Part shown: positions 8,676 through 16,613 of the stretch, one piece after another
How positions within the stretch are numbered: the first letter of the stretch is position 1
Layout of the letters: each line of letters begins with the position of its first letter
Origin: an uncultured Pelagibacteraceae bacterium
Lineage (GTDB): Bacteria; Pseudomonadota; Alphaproteobacteria; Pelagibacterales; Pelagibacteraceae
Assembly (NCBI GenBank): GCA_902549785.1
Contig: CACCWT010000003.1
Coordinates: forward strand, 1 to 64,000
Direction: 5' to 3'
DNA length: 64,000 nt
Program-made: the position numbers and the translations under genes
Notes under the pieces: generated by a model
The model's database searches: none
What the model was told of the DNA's origin: nothing
Seen by the model: only the letters and a program-made list of their open reading frames with translations

Positions 8676-9790
8676 TTTGACATTTTGTATAATTGTATTG
8701 CATATCTATCAGTCATCCCTGAAATGTAGTCTGAAATAGATCTATATTTATCATTATTTATATATTTATTTTTTATAAATTTTTTTGGATTTCTTTCTAT
8801 CAATTTAAATAAATGTTTAACTATTTTTTTACCATTATTATTTTTTATTTGTACATTTTTATTATTATACATATTAATTCTTAAAAAATTTTTAATTTCT
8901 TTTTCAATAGATGCAAATTTAGCTGAAAAATTGACAATTTTTTTATTATTTAAATAGACATGATTAATATTATTAATTTTGTATTTTTTTATATTTTTTA
9001 AAGTATTTTTAATAACATCTTGAACCATCAAATTAATTGAGTCTCTTATTATTTGGTAAACAATAATATCTCTGTTAGAATTTTTAACTTTTGTCTTATA
9101 AGATTTATAAATTTCTTTAAAAAAATTAATTTCACATAATTGATTTAATGAAAATAGTTTTGCTTTAATTCCATCTTGAATATCATGATTATTATAGGCT
9201 ATGTCATCAGATATAGCTGCAATTTGAGCTTCTAAAGATGAATTCTTTTTAAAATCCATTTTATTTTTAAAATTTTTAAGTCCAATTATTGTATCTAGGT
9301 GATCAGTATTATTGATAGGTCCATTATGTTTTAAAAGACCATCTAAAGTTTCTATAGTTAAATTTAGACCTTTAAATTTTAAGTATTTATTTTCAATAAA
9401 CATTACAATTCTTAAAGTTTGAAGGTTATGATCAAAGCCACCATGATTAATCATTGACTCGTTTAAAGCGTCCTCACCAGCGTGTCCAAAAGGAGTGTGC
9501 CCCATATCATGGGCTAAACTAAGTGTTTCTACCAAATCATCATTTAAATTGAGATATCTTGATATTGATCTAGCAATCTGAGCAACCTCCATTGAGTGAG
9601 TTATTCTTGTTCTATAATGATCTCCATCTGTGTTCACAAATACCTGTGTCTTGTGTTTTAACCTTCTAAATGAAGCTGAGTGAATAATTCTATCTCTATC
9701 TCTTTGAAATGGAGTTCTAAACCTATTATTTGGCTCTTTTATCAAGCGTCCACGAGATCTAAAAGAACCTAATTTTGAGTAATTATTCAT
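8672..9790 (-). CDS. dgt: dGTPase-like HD-domain nucleotide triphosphohydrolase
   Basis: Hydrolyses dGTP (and in this subfamily often other dNTPs) to the nucleoside and triphosphate, helping balance dNTP pools. The HD metal site is visible as THSMEVAQIA, then LAHDMGHTPFGHAGE, and the last ligand in SDDIAYNNHDIQDG. The 372 residues are normal for the type 2 dGTPase-like family. It is the first gene of the argS-to-serS run on this strand and is divergent from the erpA-like gene with 50 bases between the starts. Confidence 0.93.
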   Translation of the reverse strand: MNNYSKLGSFRSRGRLIKEPNNRFRTPFQRDRDRIIHSASFRRLKHKTQVFVNTDGDHYRTRITHSMEVAQIARSISRYLNLNDDLVETLSLAHDMGHTPFGHAGEDALNESMINHGGFDHNLQTLRIVMFIENKYLKFKGLNLTIETLDGLLKHNGPINNTDHLDTIIGLKNFKNKMDFKKNSSLEAQIAAISDDIAYNNHDIQDGIKAKLFSLNQLCEINFFKEIYKSYKTKVKNSNRDIIVYQIIRDSINLMVQDVIKNTLKNIKKYKINNINHVYLNNKKIVNFSAKFASIEKEIKNFLRINMYNNKNVQIKNNNGKKIVKHLFKLIERNPKKFIKNKYINNDKYRSISDYISGMTDRYAIQLYKMSK

Positions 9791-9799
9791 TCTTTAAAA

Positions 9800-9828
9800 T
9801 TGGCAAATATTAATTATATTAGTAATAA
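9800..9828 (+). promoter_or_regulatory. sigma-70 type promoter for the erpA-like gene
   Basis: TTGGCA (9800-9805), a 17-base spacer and TAATAA (9823-9828) form a good -35/-10 pair ending 12 bases before the ATG at 9841. The transcript would have a very short leader. Position and spacing support it; no experimental start is known. Confidence 0.5.
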
Positions 9829-9840
9829 CAGTGATAAATA

Positions 9841-10158
9841 ATGATTAAAGAAATTAAATTTACAGATAATGCGTTAAAACAAATAAATAACCTACTCGCA
9901 TCTAAAGAGGAAGGTTCTTTTTTTAGAATCGCTATCAAAGGTGGTGGTTGCTCTGGATTTCAGTATGATTTTTCATTTGATAAAAGTCCTCAAGATGATG
10001 ACTTAAGACACGAAAAGATTTTAATCGATAAAACTTCAGCAGATCTATTGAAAGGATCAGAAATAGATTTTGTAAAAGAATTAATTGGAGACCAATTCAA
10101 AATTAGTAACCCACAAAGTAAGTCGTCTTGTGGTTGTGGTGTTTCATTCTCTCTTTAA
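9841..10158 (+). CDS. erpA: iron-sulfur cluster insertion protein, HesB/IscA family (ErpA-like)
   Basis: A-type carrier that passes Fe-S clusters to target enzymes. The 105 residues have the three conserved cysteines in the family pattern: GGGCSGFQYDF in the middle and SSCGCGVSF at the C-terminus. It begins at ATG 9841, and its TAA overlaps the next gene's ATG by one base. ErpA versus IscA is not fully separable from sequence alone; the Suf-type alphaproteobacterial context favours ErpA. Confidence 0.88.
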   Translation: MIKEIKFTDNALKQINNLLASKEEGSFFRIAIKGGGCSGFQYDFSFDKSPQDDDLRHEKILIDKTSADLLKGSEIDFVKELIGDQFKISNPQSKSSCGCGVSFSL

Positions 10159-10934
10159 TGATTATTAGCTCTTGGAATGTAAATTCTATTAGGGCAAGAA
10201 TATTAAACGTTCAAGAATACCTAAAAAAATTTGATCCTGACGTGGTATTAGTCCAGGAAATTAAAACTCAAGATGAAACTTATCCTTATGATGACGTTAA
10301 AAAAATTAAATATGAAAGTTACGTATTTGGGCAAAAAAGTTATAACGGTGTTGCAATACTTTCAAAAAAAAAATTAGATAATATTCAAAAAGATATCTTT
10401 AAAGATAAAAATAAACAATCAAGAATAATTACAGCCGATATAAAATATAAATCAAAAGTAATTAAACTAATAAATATCTATACTCCAAATGGAAATCCAG
10501 TAGATACTGAGAAATATGATTATAAATTATATTGGTTAGATAGTTTAATAAAAAAATTGAAATCTCTTTTAAAAACAAATGAAAATATAATCATTGCAGG
10601 TGATTTTAATATTATTCCTTCTGCTGAAGATGTTCATGATCCTAAAGGGTATGAAAACGATGCATTGTATAGAATAGAAATTAGAAAGAAGTTAAGAGAA
10701 ATGTATAATTTAGGATTTCATGATGCATTTCGATATATCTATCCTGATAAAGAAGAGTATACTTTTTGGGATTACACAAGTGGAGCTTGGCAAAAAAATA
10801 ATGGTATGAGGATTGATCACTTCTTAGTAACCAATTCATTATTAAAAAATATTAAGGATATTAAAATTAATAAATATCCAAGAGGTAGAGAGAAACCCTC
10901 AGATCACACCCCTATTGAATTAGAATTAACTTAA
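10158..10934 (+). CDS. xthA: exodeoxyribonuclease III
   Basis: Mg-dependent AP endonuclease and 3' exonuclease of base excision repair. The EEP-fold motifs are present: SWNVNSIRAR at the start, VLVQEIKT (metal Glu), IAGDFNIIP, RIDHFLVTN and the final SDHTPIELEL. I start it at ATG 10158 (258 residues), which overlaps the upstream TAA; a longer frame from 10128 runs inside the erpA-like gene and adds no family sequence. Its 3' end overlaps the convergent Ldh-family gene by 9 bases. Confidence 0.95.
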   Translation: MIISSWNVNSIRARILNVQEYLKKFDPDVVLVQEIKTQDETYPYDDVKKIKYESYVFGQKSYNGVAILSKKKLDNIQKDIFKDKNKQSRIITADIKYKSKVIKLINIYTPNGNPVDTEKYDYKLYWLDSLIKKLKSLLKTNENIIIAGDFNIIPSAEDVHDPKGYENDALYRIEIRKKLREMYNLGFHDAFRYIYPDKEEYTFWDYTSGAWQKNNGMRIDHFLVTNSLLKNIKDIKINKYPRGREKPSDHTPIELELT

Positions 10935-11924
10935 AGATTTAATTTTATTAACCAAGTCTTCATTTATATGTCTTGGTCCTTTATCTAATCTATTTTTATG
11001 TCTTCTTTCACCAGGAAGTCTAACATCCCCCATTGATTTCATTTTTTCAAAAAACTTTGAGGAGTGTGTGTCCCAATCAGAATTTGATAATTTTTCTGGG
11101 GATATTGCTAAAATGAACTCTCCACCACTTGGTGGACCGCCATCATTATTATCCTTCTCAGCCGTCTCATAACTAAAATTATCTCCAACAAGGGCTCCAG
11201 AAAGCAATTCGACCATCATCGCAATCCCTGAGCCTTTATAGCCGCCAAAAGGCAATAAAACACCCCCATCTGCTATTTCAGCTGGATCTGTTGTGTCCTT
11301 TCCTTCTTTTGTTAATCCTGTGCCTAATGGAACTTTGTGACCTTCCCTTTTTGCAACTTGAACCTCACCCATTGCCATAGATGCTGTTGCCATATCATAA
11401 ACTACTGGAGGTTTATTTTTTCTAGGCCAAGCAAATGAAATTGGATTTGTTCCAAATAAAGGTTTGATAGATCCCGCAGGTGCAACAGCTGGTTTATAAG
11501 ATGTGCAAGCAAAAGCAACTAGGCCTTCTTCTGCTATTGCCTCTGTTTCAGGCCACATCGCTGCCATGTGATGTGAATTTGTTATAGATAAAACCGCTAC
11601 TCCATTTTCTTGTGCAGCTTTAATTAACTCCGGCAAACTTTTATTTAAAACCATTGGTGCCAAACAATTGTTACCATCAACTTTAACAACGCTTGGTGTA
11701 ATTTTAGAAACTTTAGGTCTATTCTTACCATTTATTTTTCCACTTTTTAATCCAGCAACATAAGCGGGTAATCTGAATAAGCCATGAGAAAGAGAACCAT
11801 CTCTCTCTGCTTTCATTATCAAATCAGATAAAATATTTGATGTTTCTTCATCACATCCATTAGCTAATAAAGTTTTATTTGCTAAATTATAAATATCTTC
11901 AAGACTTAAAGAAACCGTTGCCAT
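10926..11924 (-). CDS. Ldh2/malate-lactate dehydrogenase family NAD(P)H oxidoreductase
   Basis: Member of the Rossmann-less Ldh2 family, which includes malate/L-lactate/ureidoglycolate dehydrogenases and the delta1-piperideine-2-carboxylate reductases (DpkA). The 332 residues show the family's SHGLFRLP segment near residue 45, VLSITNSHHMAA, the GTNPISFAWP nucleotide-binding stretch and the glycine-rich FGGYKGSGIAMMVELL. Substrate cannot be read from sequence; imino-acid reduction (proline/lysine degradation) is one reasonable possibility. No pathway neighbours help, as it sits alone between xthA and znuA. Confidence 0.85.
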   Translation of the reverse strand: MATVSLSLEDIYNLANKTLLANGCDEETSNILSDLIMKAERDGSLSHGLFRLPAYVAGLKSGKINGKNRPKVSKITPSVVKVDGNNCLAPMVLNKSLPELIKAAQENGVAVLSITNSHHMAAMWPETEAIAEEGLVAFACTSYKPAVAPAGSIKPLFGTNPISFAWPRKNKPPVVYDMATASMAMGEVQVAKREGHKVPLGTGLTKEGKDTTDPAEIADGGVLLPFGGYKGSGIAMMVELLSGALVGDNFSYETAEKDNNDGGPPSGGEFILAISPEKLSNSDWDTHSSKFFEKMKSMGDVRLPGERRHKNRLDKGPRHINEDLVNKIKSLS

Positions 11925-11967
11925 AAATATTATTAGATCTTATTTATGGCAGAAGTTCAATTCTAAA

Positions 11968-13017
11968 TTAACAACCTTTGAAAGATTTTGACATATTCTT
12001 AATCAAGTCAAAATATAATGCTTTTCCAGGGGTAAGTGTTGCACCTAATGGATCTAAAACACCAGTTTTAATATCCATATCTTTAGCAACAGCATTAATT
12101 ATATCAGGATTAAATTGTGGTTCTGAAAATATACATGCAACTTTATCATGTTCTATTACCTCTCTAATTTCTGCTAATTGTTCTGCACCAGGCATTACAT
12201 CAGTGTTAACTGTAAAAGCACCTAGAACGTTAACATTAAATCTTTTTTCGAAGTATTGATAAGCGTCATGGAAAACTATCGAAGATGTACTTTGATTTAA
12301 ATCAGTCATAACCTCAATAGTAAGTTTGTCGATATCTTTAAGAGCTTTTTCTAAATTACTTTTATAAGTTGAAGCATTTTTTGCATCATTTTCAATTAAA
12401 TGCTCAACCATTTCATTTAAGATTACTTTAGCATTAATAGGATCTAACCAAATGTGTGGATCATGTTCACCATGGTGATGTCCTTCGTGATCGTCATGAT
12501 CGTCGTGATCGTCTTTTTTCTTGTGGTCGTGGTCATCATGGTCATCTTCTTTATGACCATCTTCTTTTTTAGCATGATCATCGTGGTCATCATGATCATC
12601 TTTTTTCTTGTGGCCATGATCGTCGTGTCCATGATCATCATGGTCGTCAAAAATATTTCTCTCTCTGAATTTTAATTTGTTTAATCCTTTAATTTCTAAT
12701 AACTCGATTTTTTCTGCTTTTTTAGCAATTGAATCTAAAGGCTTTTCTAGAAAATTTTCTATATCCTCACCTACCCAAAAAACAATATCTGCATTTTGTA
12801 ACATTTTTGCATGTGAGGGCTTTAAAGCAAAACCGTGTGGCGATGCATAACCATCAACTATGAGATCTGGCTTAGCTACTCCATCCATTAAATAACTAGC
12901 TAATGAGTGAATAGGTTTTATTGATGCTACAACTTTAATATCAGCATTTGCTGATGTAAAAAAAGTTAAAAATGATAAGAATGATAAGATTATTGTGGAT
13001 TTTGTTATTTTTTTCAT
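11968..13017 (-). CDS. znuA: zinc ABC transporter periplasmic binding protein ZnuA
   Basis: Captures periplasmic zinc for ZnuBC. Residues 1-25 are a signal peptide ending near SANA. Likely zinc ligands lie in SPHGFALKP (His61), DPHIWLDP (His188), IVFHDAYQYF and the C-terminal GVLDPLGA. Residues about 124-187 form a long His/Asp loop of repeated DDH, DHGH and KKKDDHDDH units, longer than in many ZnuA proteins and visible as a DNA repeat at 12457-12648. The gene is divergent from znuCB-zur, with two palindromic operators between the starts. Confidence 0.95.
   Translation of the reverse strand: MKKITKSTIILSFLSFLTFFTSANADIKVVASIKPIHSLASYLMDGVAKPDLIVDGYASPHGFALKPSHAKMLQNADIVFWVGEDIENFLEKPLDSIAKKAEKIELLEIKGLNKLKFRERNIFDDHDDHGHDDHGHKKKDDHDDHDDHAKKEDGHKEDDHDDHDHKKKDDHDDHDDHEGHHHGEHDPHIWLDPINAKVILNEMVEHLIENDAKNASTYKSNLEKALKDIDKLTIEVMTDLNQSTSSIVFHDAYQYFEKRFNVNVLGAFTVNTDVMPGAEQLAEIREVIEHDKVACIFSEPQFNPDIINAVAKDMDIKTGVLDPLGATLTPGKALYFDLIKNMSKSFKGC
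12457..12648 (-). repeat. degenerate coding repeat encoding the His/Asp-rich zinc loop of znuA
   Basis: About 190 bases of imperfectly repeated units built around GAC-CAT/GAT-CAC codon pairs (seen on the plus strand as atgatcatcgtggtcatc-like words). It encodes roughly 25 histidines in the ZnuA loop. Such repeats can grow or shrink by slippage without breaking the frame when units of three bases are gained or lost. Confidence 0.85.
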
Positions 13018-13036
13018 AATATTGTTTTTTAATTTT

Positions 13037-13051
13037 TGTTATAATATAACA
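13037..13051. promoter_or_regulatory. Zur box 1 (perfect palindrome)
   Basis: TGTTATA-A-TATAACA is a perfect 7+1+7 palindrome resembling the known alphaproteobacterial Zur operator. It lies 20 bases upstream of the znuA start and is flanked by a second near-copy 18 bases away, between znuA and znuC. The zur gene ends the znuCB operon, so autoregulation is expected. Zur as the binder is inferred. Confidence 0.75.
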
Positions 13052-13054
13052 CTA

Positions 13055-13069
13055 TGTAATAATATAACA
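13055..13069. promoter_or_regulatory. Zur box 2 (near-perfect palindrome)
   Basis: TGTAATA-A-TATAACA matches box 1 except for one position in the left arm. It ends 20 bases before the znuC ATG at 13090. The 18-base centre-to-centre spacing to box 1 would put two dimers on nearly opposite faces of the helix. Between them the boxes cover the whole divergent promoter region. Confidence 0.7.
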
Positions 13070-13089
13070 TCTTGAAGTCAAGTGGATAT

Positions 13090-13836
13090 ATGAGTTTAAA
13101 AAAAAATATATTAGTAAAGTTAAATAATGTTGGGATCCAACAAAATGACAAGTGGCTCGTAAAAGGAGTTTCGCTAGAGGTTGAAAAAGGAAAAATAGTA
13201 ACTTTAATTGGACCCAATGGTTCTGGGAAAAGTACAACAGCTAAAATTGCTTTAGGTATATACAAAAACATAGAGGGAAATGTTGAAAAATTAACAAACA
13301 ATATAGGATATGTCCCTCAAAAAATATCGATAGATTGGACTCTCCCCTTAAGAGTCAAAGATTTAATGGTTTTGACAGATAATATTAAAGATGAATTGAT
13401 AGATGAGGCTTTGACATTAACCGGTGTTATACATCTTAAAGAAAAAAATTTAGGAAATTTATCAGGGGGTGAATTTCAAAGAGTTTTGCTTGCAAGAGCT
13501 ATTTCAAAAAAACCAGAATTATTAGTTCTTGATGAACCTGTTCAAGGAGTTGATTTCACAGGTGAAATTGCTCTCTATGAATTAATTAAAAAAATTTCTG
13601 AAAAACTTAATTGTGGAATATTATTAATTTCTCATGATCTACACACAGTAATGAGTGCTACTGATCATGTTGTTTGTTTAAATGGACACGTATGTTGTTC
13701 AGGTTCTCCAAAAGACGTAGCACGAAATAATGAGTACAAAGCATTATTTGGGGAACAAGCTTCTCAAACACTATCTGTTTATGAGCACAAACATGACCAT
13801 GAACATTCAATTGATGGAAAGATAAAGAAAAATTAA
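13090..13836 (+). CDS. znuC: zinc ABC transporter ATP-binding protein ZnuC
   Basis: ATPase of the zinc importer. Walker A is GPNGSGKST, the ABC signature LSGGEFQRV and Walker B ELLVLDEP, followed by the H-loop ISHDLH. The C-terminal tail is His-rich (YEHKHDHEHS), as in several ZnuC proteins. I prefer ATG 13090 (248 residues) because the extra six codons from 13072 begin with TTG just after the second Zur box and add nothing conserved. The znuB start follows immediately after the stop. Confidence 0.94.
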   Translation: MSLKKNILVKLNNVGIQQNDKWLVKGVSLEVEKGKIVTLIGPNGSGKSTTAKIALGIYKNIEGNVEKLTNNIGYVPQKISIDWTLPLRVKDLMVLTDNIKDELIDEALTLTGVIHLKEKNLGNLSGGEFQRVLLARAISKKPELLVLDEPVQGVDFTGEIALYELIKKISEKLNCGILLISHDLHTVMSATDHVVCLNGHVCCSGSPKDVARNNEYKALFGEQASQTLSVYEHKHDHEHSIDGKIKKN

Positions 13837-14640
13837 ATGTTTGATGATTTTTTTATAAGAGCTTTAGTTGCAGGAATTGGAATTGCTTTGGTAACAGGTC
13901 CTCTTGGATGTTTTGTTGTTTGGAGAAGATTATCATATTTTGGGGATACTCTCGCCCACTCAGCTTTACTAGGTGTAACAATTGCATACACTCTAGATTT
14001 TAATATTGCTATTGCAATTTTTATTACTTCATCAATTATTGCATTAATTTTAGTAAAACTTGAAAGAAAAACTAATTTACCTGGTGATGCTTTGCTAGGG
14101 CTACTAGCTCACTCATCACTTGCCGTTGGTTTAGTTGTTATCGGCTTTTTAACATTTATTAGATTTGATATCATGGGATTGTTATTTGGAGATATATTAG
14201 CTGTAACAACAGATGATTTGCTTATAATTTGGATTGGTGGAGCTATAATATTATTGGTTTTAAAATTAATTTGGAAACCTTTATTTGCTTCAACAGTAAA
14301 CTACGAATTAGCTGAAGCGGAAGGTCTAAAACCTGACAGGGCTAAAGCAATATTTACAATATTAATAGCTGCAATTATTGCAATTTCTATCAAAATGGTT
14401 GGATTATTACTTATTACAGGATTATTAATTATCCCAACCGCAATGGCTAGAAACATATCTGATAACCCTCAGAAGATGGTTATATTTTCAATAATTGGAG
14501 GGTTGTTGTCAGTATTTTTAGGATTATTTTCTTCGTTAGAATTCAATACACCATCAGGGCCCTCAATCGTGGCAGCTGCTTTGATTTTATTTATTATTTC
14601 ATTATTCAAAATTAAACAAACGATACAATTGAAAAATTAA
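13837..14640 (+). CDS. znuB: zinc ABC transporter permease ZnuB
   Basis: Membrane subunit of the ABC-3 family zinc importer. The 267 residues contain about eight hydrophobic helices and the family motifs GPLGCFVVWRRLSYFGDTLAHSALLG (seen in two parts: VVWRRLSYFGD and LAHSALLG) and AEAEGL. Its ATG directly abuts the znuC stop; zur follows after 23 bases. Confidence 0.95.
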   Translation: MFDDFFIRALVAGIGIALVTGPLGCFVVWRRLSYFGDTLAHSALLGVTIAYTLDFNIAIAIFITSSIIALILVKLERKTNLPGDALLGLLAHSSLAVGLVVIGFLTFIRFDIMGLLFGDILAVTTDDLLIIWIGGAIILLVLKLIWKPLFASTVNYELAEAEGLKPDRAKAIFTILIAAIIAISIKMVGLLLITGLLIIPTAMARNISDNPQKMVIFSIIGGLLSVFLGLFSSLEFNTPSGPSIVAAALILFIISLFKIKQTIQLKN

Positions 14641-14663
14641 TGATCAATTGATAAAAATAGAAA

Positions 14664-15062
14664 ATGCAAAATCAACAAGTATTAACAAAAAATCAAAAAA
14701 TAGTTTTAGATATAATTGAAAAATCTTCTCAACCATTAAAAGCATATTCAATTTTATTTGATGTTAAAAAAAAAGGAATTAATGCTCCTTTACAAGTCTA
14801 TAGAGCTTTGGACAAATTGGTAGAGATTGGAAAAATACATAAAATAGAAAGTAGGAATGCCTTTATAGCTTGCAAGAATTCAAAATGTCAAATTACCAAA
14901 GCAACAGTTTTTTCAATTTGTGAAAACTGTGAAGATGTAAAAGAGATTCATGATCATAAATTATCTGAGCATTTGAAACATTATAAAGATAATAAAGGCA
15001 TGAAATATAGCAAATATAATTTAGAATTTTTTGGTTTATGCAAGAAGTGCATTAAAAATTAG
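14664..15062 (+). CDS. zur: zinc uptake regulator, Fur family
   Basis: Zinc-responsive repressor. The 132 residues hold an N-terminal winged helix (about 10-60, with PLKAYSIL and QVYRALDKL) and a C-terminal metal/dimer domain with two CxxC pairs: CENC near residue 89 and CKKC near the end, the structural zinc site of Fur/Zur proteins. Membership in the znuCB operon identifies it as Zur rather than Fur or Mur. It ends with TAG; in-frame beyond the stop is the gene remnant described next. Confidence 0.92.
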   Translation: MQNQQVLTKNQKIVLDIIEKSSQPLKAYSILFDVKKKGINAPLQVYRALDKLVEIGKIHKIESRNAFIACKNSKCQITKATVFSICENCEDVKEIHDHKLSEHLKHYKDNKGMKYSKYNLEFFGLCKKCIKN

Positions 15063-15131
15063 ATTTTTTGGGGTCAAGATAGATTAGATTATCTTGAAGA
15101 TGCATTAAATAAATTAGTAAAAATTACTTAA
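15063..15131 (+). pseudogene. remnant of the C-terminus of a DsbA/HCCA-isomerase family gene
   Basis: Directly after the zur TAG and in the same frame, 22 codons read IFWGQDRLDYLEDALNKL plus VKIT before TAA. The FWGQDRLD.LE.AL pattern is the usual C-terminal end of 2-hydroxychromene-2-carboxylate isomerase / DsbA-family (FrnE-like) proteins. No start or other part of such a gene is present. It looks like the tail left after deletion of an intact gene, though a 22-codon match could be overread. Confidence 0.55.
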
Positions 15132-15180
15132 TTTCATAAATCCTTAACAAAACTGACATAAACAAAATCAAGGAGTGATT

Positions 15181-15402
15181 ATGTTTATAAAAAAATATCT
15201 AAAATGGATAAGTACATTTTTAGTCTTAACTGGAATTTTACTTACTAATCTTAACATCTACCCTATAAATATTTATTTTCATGGACTGGGTGTTGTGGGG
15301 TGGACTATAGCTGGATTTATTTCAAAAGATAAGGCTATTTTAACAAATTTTGGATTACAAATACCTCTTTTTGTAATTGGAATTTATAAAGTGATATTCT
15401 AA
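15181..15402 (+). CDS. small hydrophobic membrane protein, unknown function
   Basis: I do not recognise this 73-residue protein. It has two or three hydrophobic helices (about residues 9-25, 30-48 and 54-72) and almost no soluble region. The start at ATG 15181 is set by AGGAG at 15171-15175; an earlier GTG at 15175 would overlap that ribosome site. Its stop overlaps the arsC start (last base shared), so it belongs to the arsC-aquaporin operon and may have a linked membrane role; that is inference. Confidence 0.75.
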   Translation: MFIKKYLKWISTFLVLTGILLTNLNIYPINIYFHGLGVVGWTIAGFISKDKAILTNFGLQIPLFVIGIYKVIF

Positions 15403-15836
15403 TGAAAAGAGTTTTATTTGTCTGCACAGGGAATTCAGCAAGAAGTATTATAGCTGAGAGTATTATTAATAACTTATATTATGATAAATTTATTGGTTAT
15501 AGCGCAGGTAGTAATCCTTCAGGACAAATTAATCCAATTATAGAAAAATTTTTAAAAGAAAAGAAATTTGATTTGTCAAATTACAGTTCAAAAAATTTTG
15601 ATACTTTTATTAACTCAGATATTAAATTAGATTATGTAATTACGGTGTGTAACAATGCTAACAATGAAGTGTGTCCTATTTGGCCTGATAAAAATCAAAT
15701 TATTCATTGGGATATTGAAGATCCAGTAAAAAAATTTAATTTAGATACTGATACAACAAATCAAAAAAAAGTATTTAATGATACATATCAAACAATATTT
15801 AAGAAAATAGAAAATTGGATTAACAATGAAATATAG
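15402..15836 (+). CDS. arsC: arsenate reductase, low-molecular-weight phosphatase fold (thioredoxin-type ArsC)
   Basis: Reduces arsenate to arsenite. The P-loop C-x5-R is CTGNSARS (Cys8-Arg14), and the two relay cysteines are Cys83 and Cys91 in TVCNNANNEVCP, the pattern of S. aureus-type, thioredoxin-coupled ArsC rather than a plain tyrosine phosphatase. The general-acid region is HWDIEDP. The 144 residues match the family. It overlaps the aquaporin gene by 11 bases; the pairing suggests arsenite exits through that channel. Confidence 0.92.
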   Translation: MKRVLFVCTGNSARSIIAESIINNLYYDKFIGYSAGSNPSGQINPIIEKFLKEKKFDLSNYSSKNFDTFINSDIKLDYVITVCNNANNEVCPIWPDKNQIIHWDIEDPVKKFNLDTDTTNQKKVFNDTYQTIFKKIENWINNEI

Positions 15837-16503
15837 TAAGTTTTTTCTTGGAGAATTTATTGGTAGTTGTTTCCTTGTAATGATTATTGTTGGCTCAGGA
15901 ATAATGGCTGAAAATCTTACAGATGATACGGGTATTATGCTTTTAGCCAATACGATAGCAACTGGCGCAGGACTTTTTGTGCTAATAACTGTTTTTAGTG
16001 ATGTTTCAGGAGCACATTTTAATCCATTTGTAAGTCTAGCAATGTTTCTTACAAAAAAATTAAAAGGAAATTTATTACCTACATATATATCTGCACAAAT
16101 TTTAGGTTGTTTGTTAGGTGTAGCACTCGCCAATTTCTTTTTTGAACATCAAATTTTTGAATTATCAACAAAATCAAGGGACGGAGTACATATATTTACA
16201 TCTGAAATTGTAGCAACATTTGGATTAATTCTCATAATTTTTGGATCTTTAAAGAAAGGAAGTGTGGTAGTTGCCTCATGTGTAGCCTTTTATATCACTG
16301 CTGGTTATTGGTTTACATCGTCTACATCATTCGCAAATCCTGCTGTGGCAATAGCAAGAACATTTACAGAAAGTTTTACTGGAATTAATTATATGCATAC
16401 TCCAGTTTATATATTAGCAGAAATTATCGGTGCACTTTTTGCTGTATTTGTGGCTAAAAAAATACTTTTCAATAACAGGACAAGAGATAAAACTATCTCG
16501 TAG
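15826..16503 (+). CDS. MIP/aquaporin family channel, probably arsenite-conducting (AqpS-like)
   Basis: Six-helix major intrinsic protein of 225 residues. The two half-helix motifs are NPF (66-68, in SGAHFNPFVS) in place of the usual first NPA, and NPA (171-173, FANPAVAIAR) with the following Arg178. Variant first motifs are common in solute-conducting MIPs. In Sinorhizobium meliloti an aquaglyceroporin, AqpS, replaces the arsenite pump in the ars operon; the overlap with arsC here suggests the same design. No ArsB/Acr3 pump or ArsR is in the window. Confidence 0.88.
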   Translation: MKYSKFFLGEFIGSCFLVMIIVGSGIMAENLTDDTGIMLLANTIATGAGLFVLITVFSDVSGAHFNPFVSLAMFLTKKLKGNLLPTYISAQILGCLLGVALANFFFEHQIFELSTKSRDGVHIFTSEIVATFGLILIIFGSLKKGSVVVASCVAFYITAGYWFTSSTSFANPAVAIARTFTESFTGINYMHTPVYILAEIIGALFAVFVAKKILFNNRTRDKTIS

Positions 16504-16540
16504 AAAAATTGAACCTATAAGATTTAAGGTCAATTTTCTA
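16501..16540 (+). terminator. imperfect stem-loop at the end of the arsC-aquaporin operon
   Basis: TAGAAAAATTGAACCT and AGGTCAATTTTCTA can pair with two small bulges around a loop of about ten bases. It begins in the aquaporin stop codon and lies between convergent genes, so it could end transcription from this side. No U-tract of normal length follows, so its efficiency is uncertain. Confidence 0.45.
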
Positions 16541-16613
16541 AATCAGTTTTTAAAAAATTTATTGAAAATCAAAAATTAAAATAATAATGAAGAATATCTA
16601 TAAGTTAAAACTA

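Noticed and set aside
10128..10157. Upstream start for xthA
   Set aside because: The ten extra codons lie inside the erpA-like gene in another frame; the ATG at 10158 gives the normal XthA N-terminus.
12457..12648. Possible CRISPR-like or non-coding tandem repeat
   Set aside because: The repeat has no constant units separated by unique spacers and is fully coding within znuA.
12454..12675. Open frames on both strands across the znuA His-rich repeat
   Set aside because: They are low-complexity Met/Val/Ile or Met/Thr readings of the repeat in other frames; znuA itself explains the DNA.
13029..13301. 90-residue minus-strand frame across the Zur boxes
   Set aside because: It is antisense to znuC and covers the znu operators; no recognisable domain.
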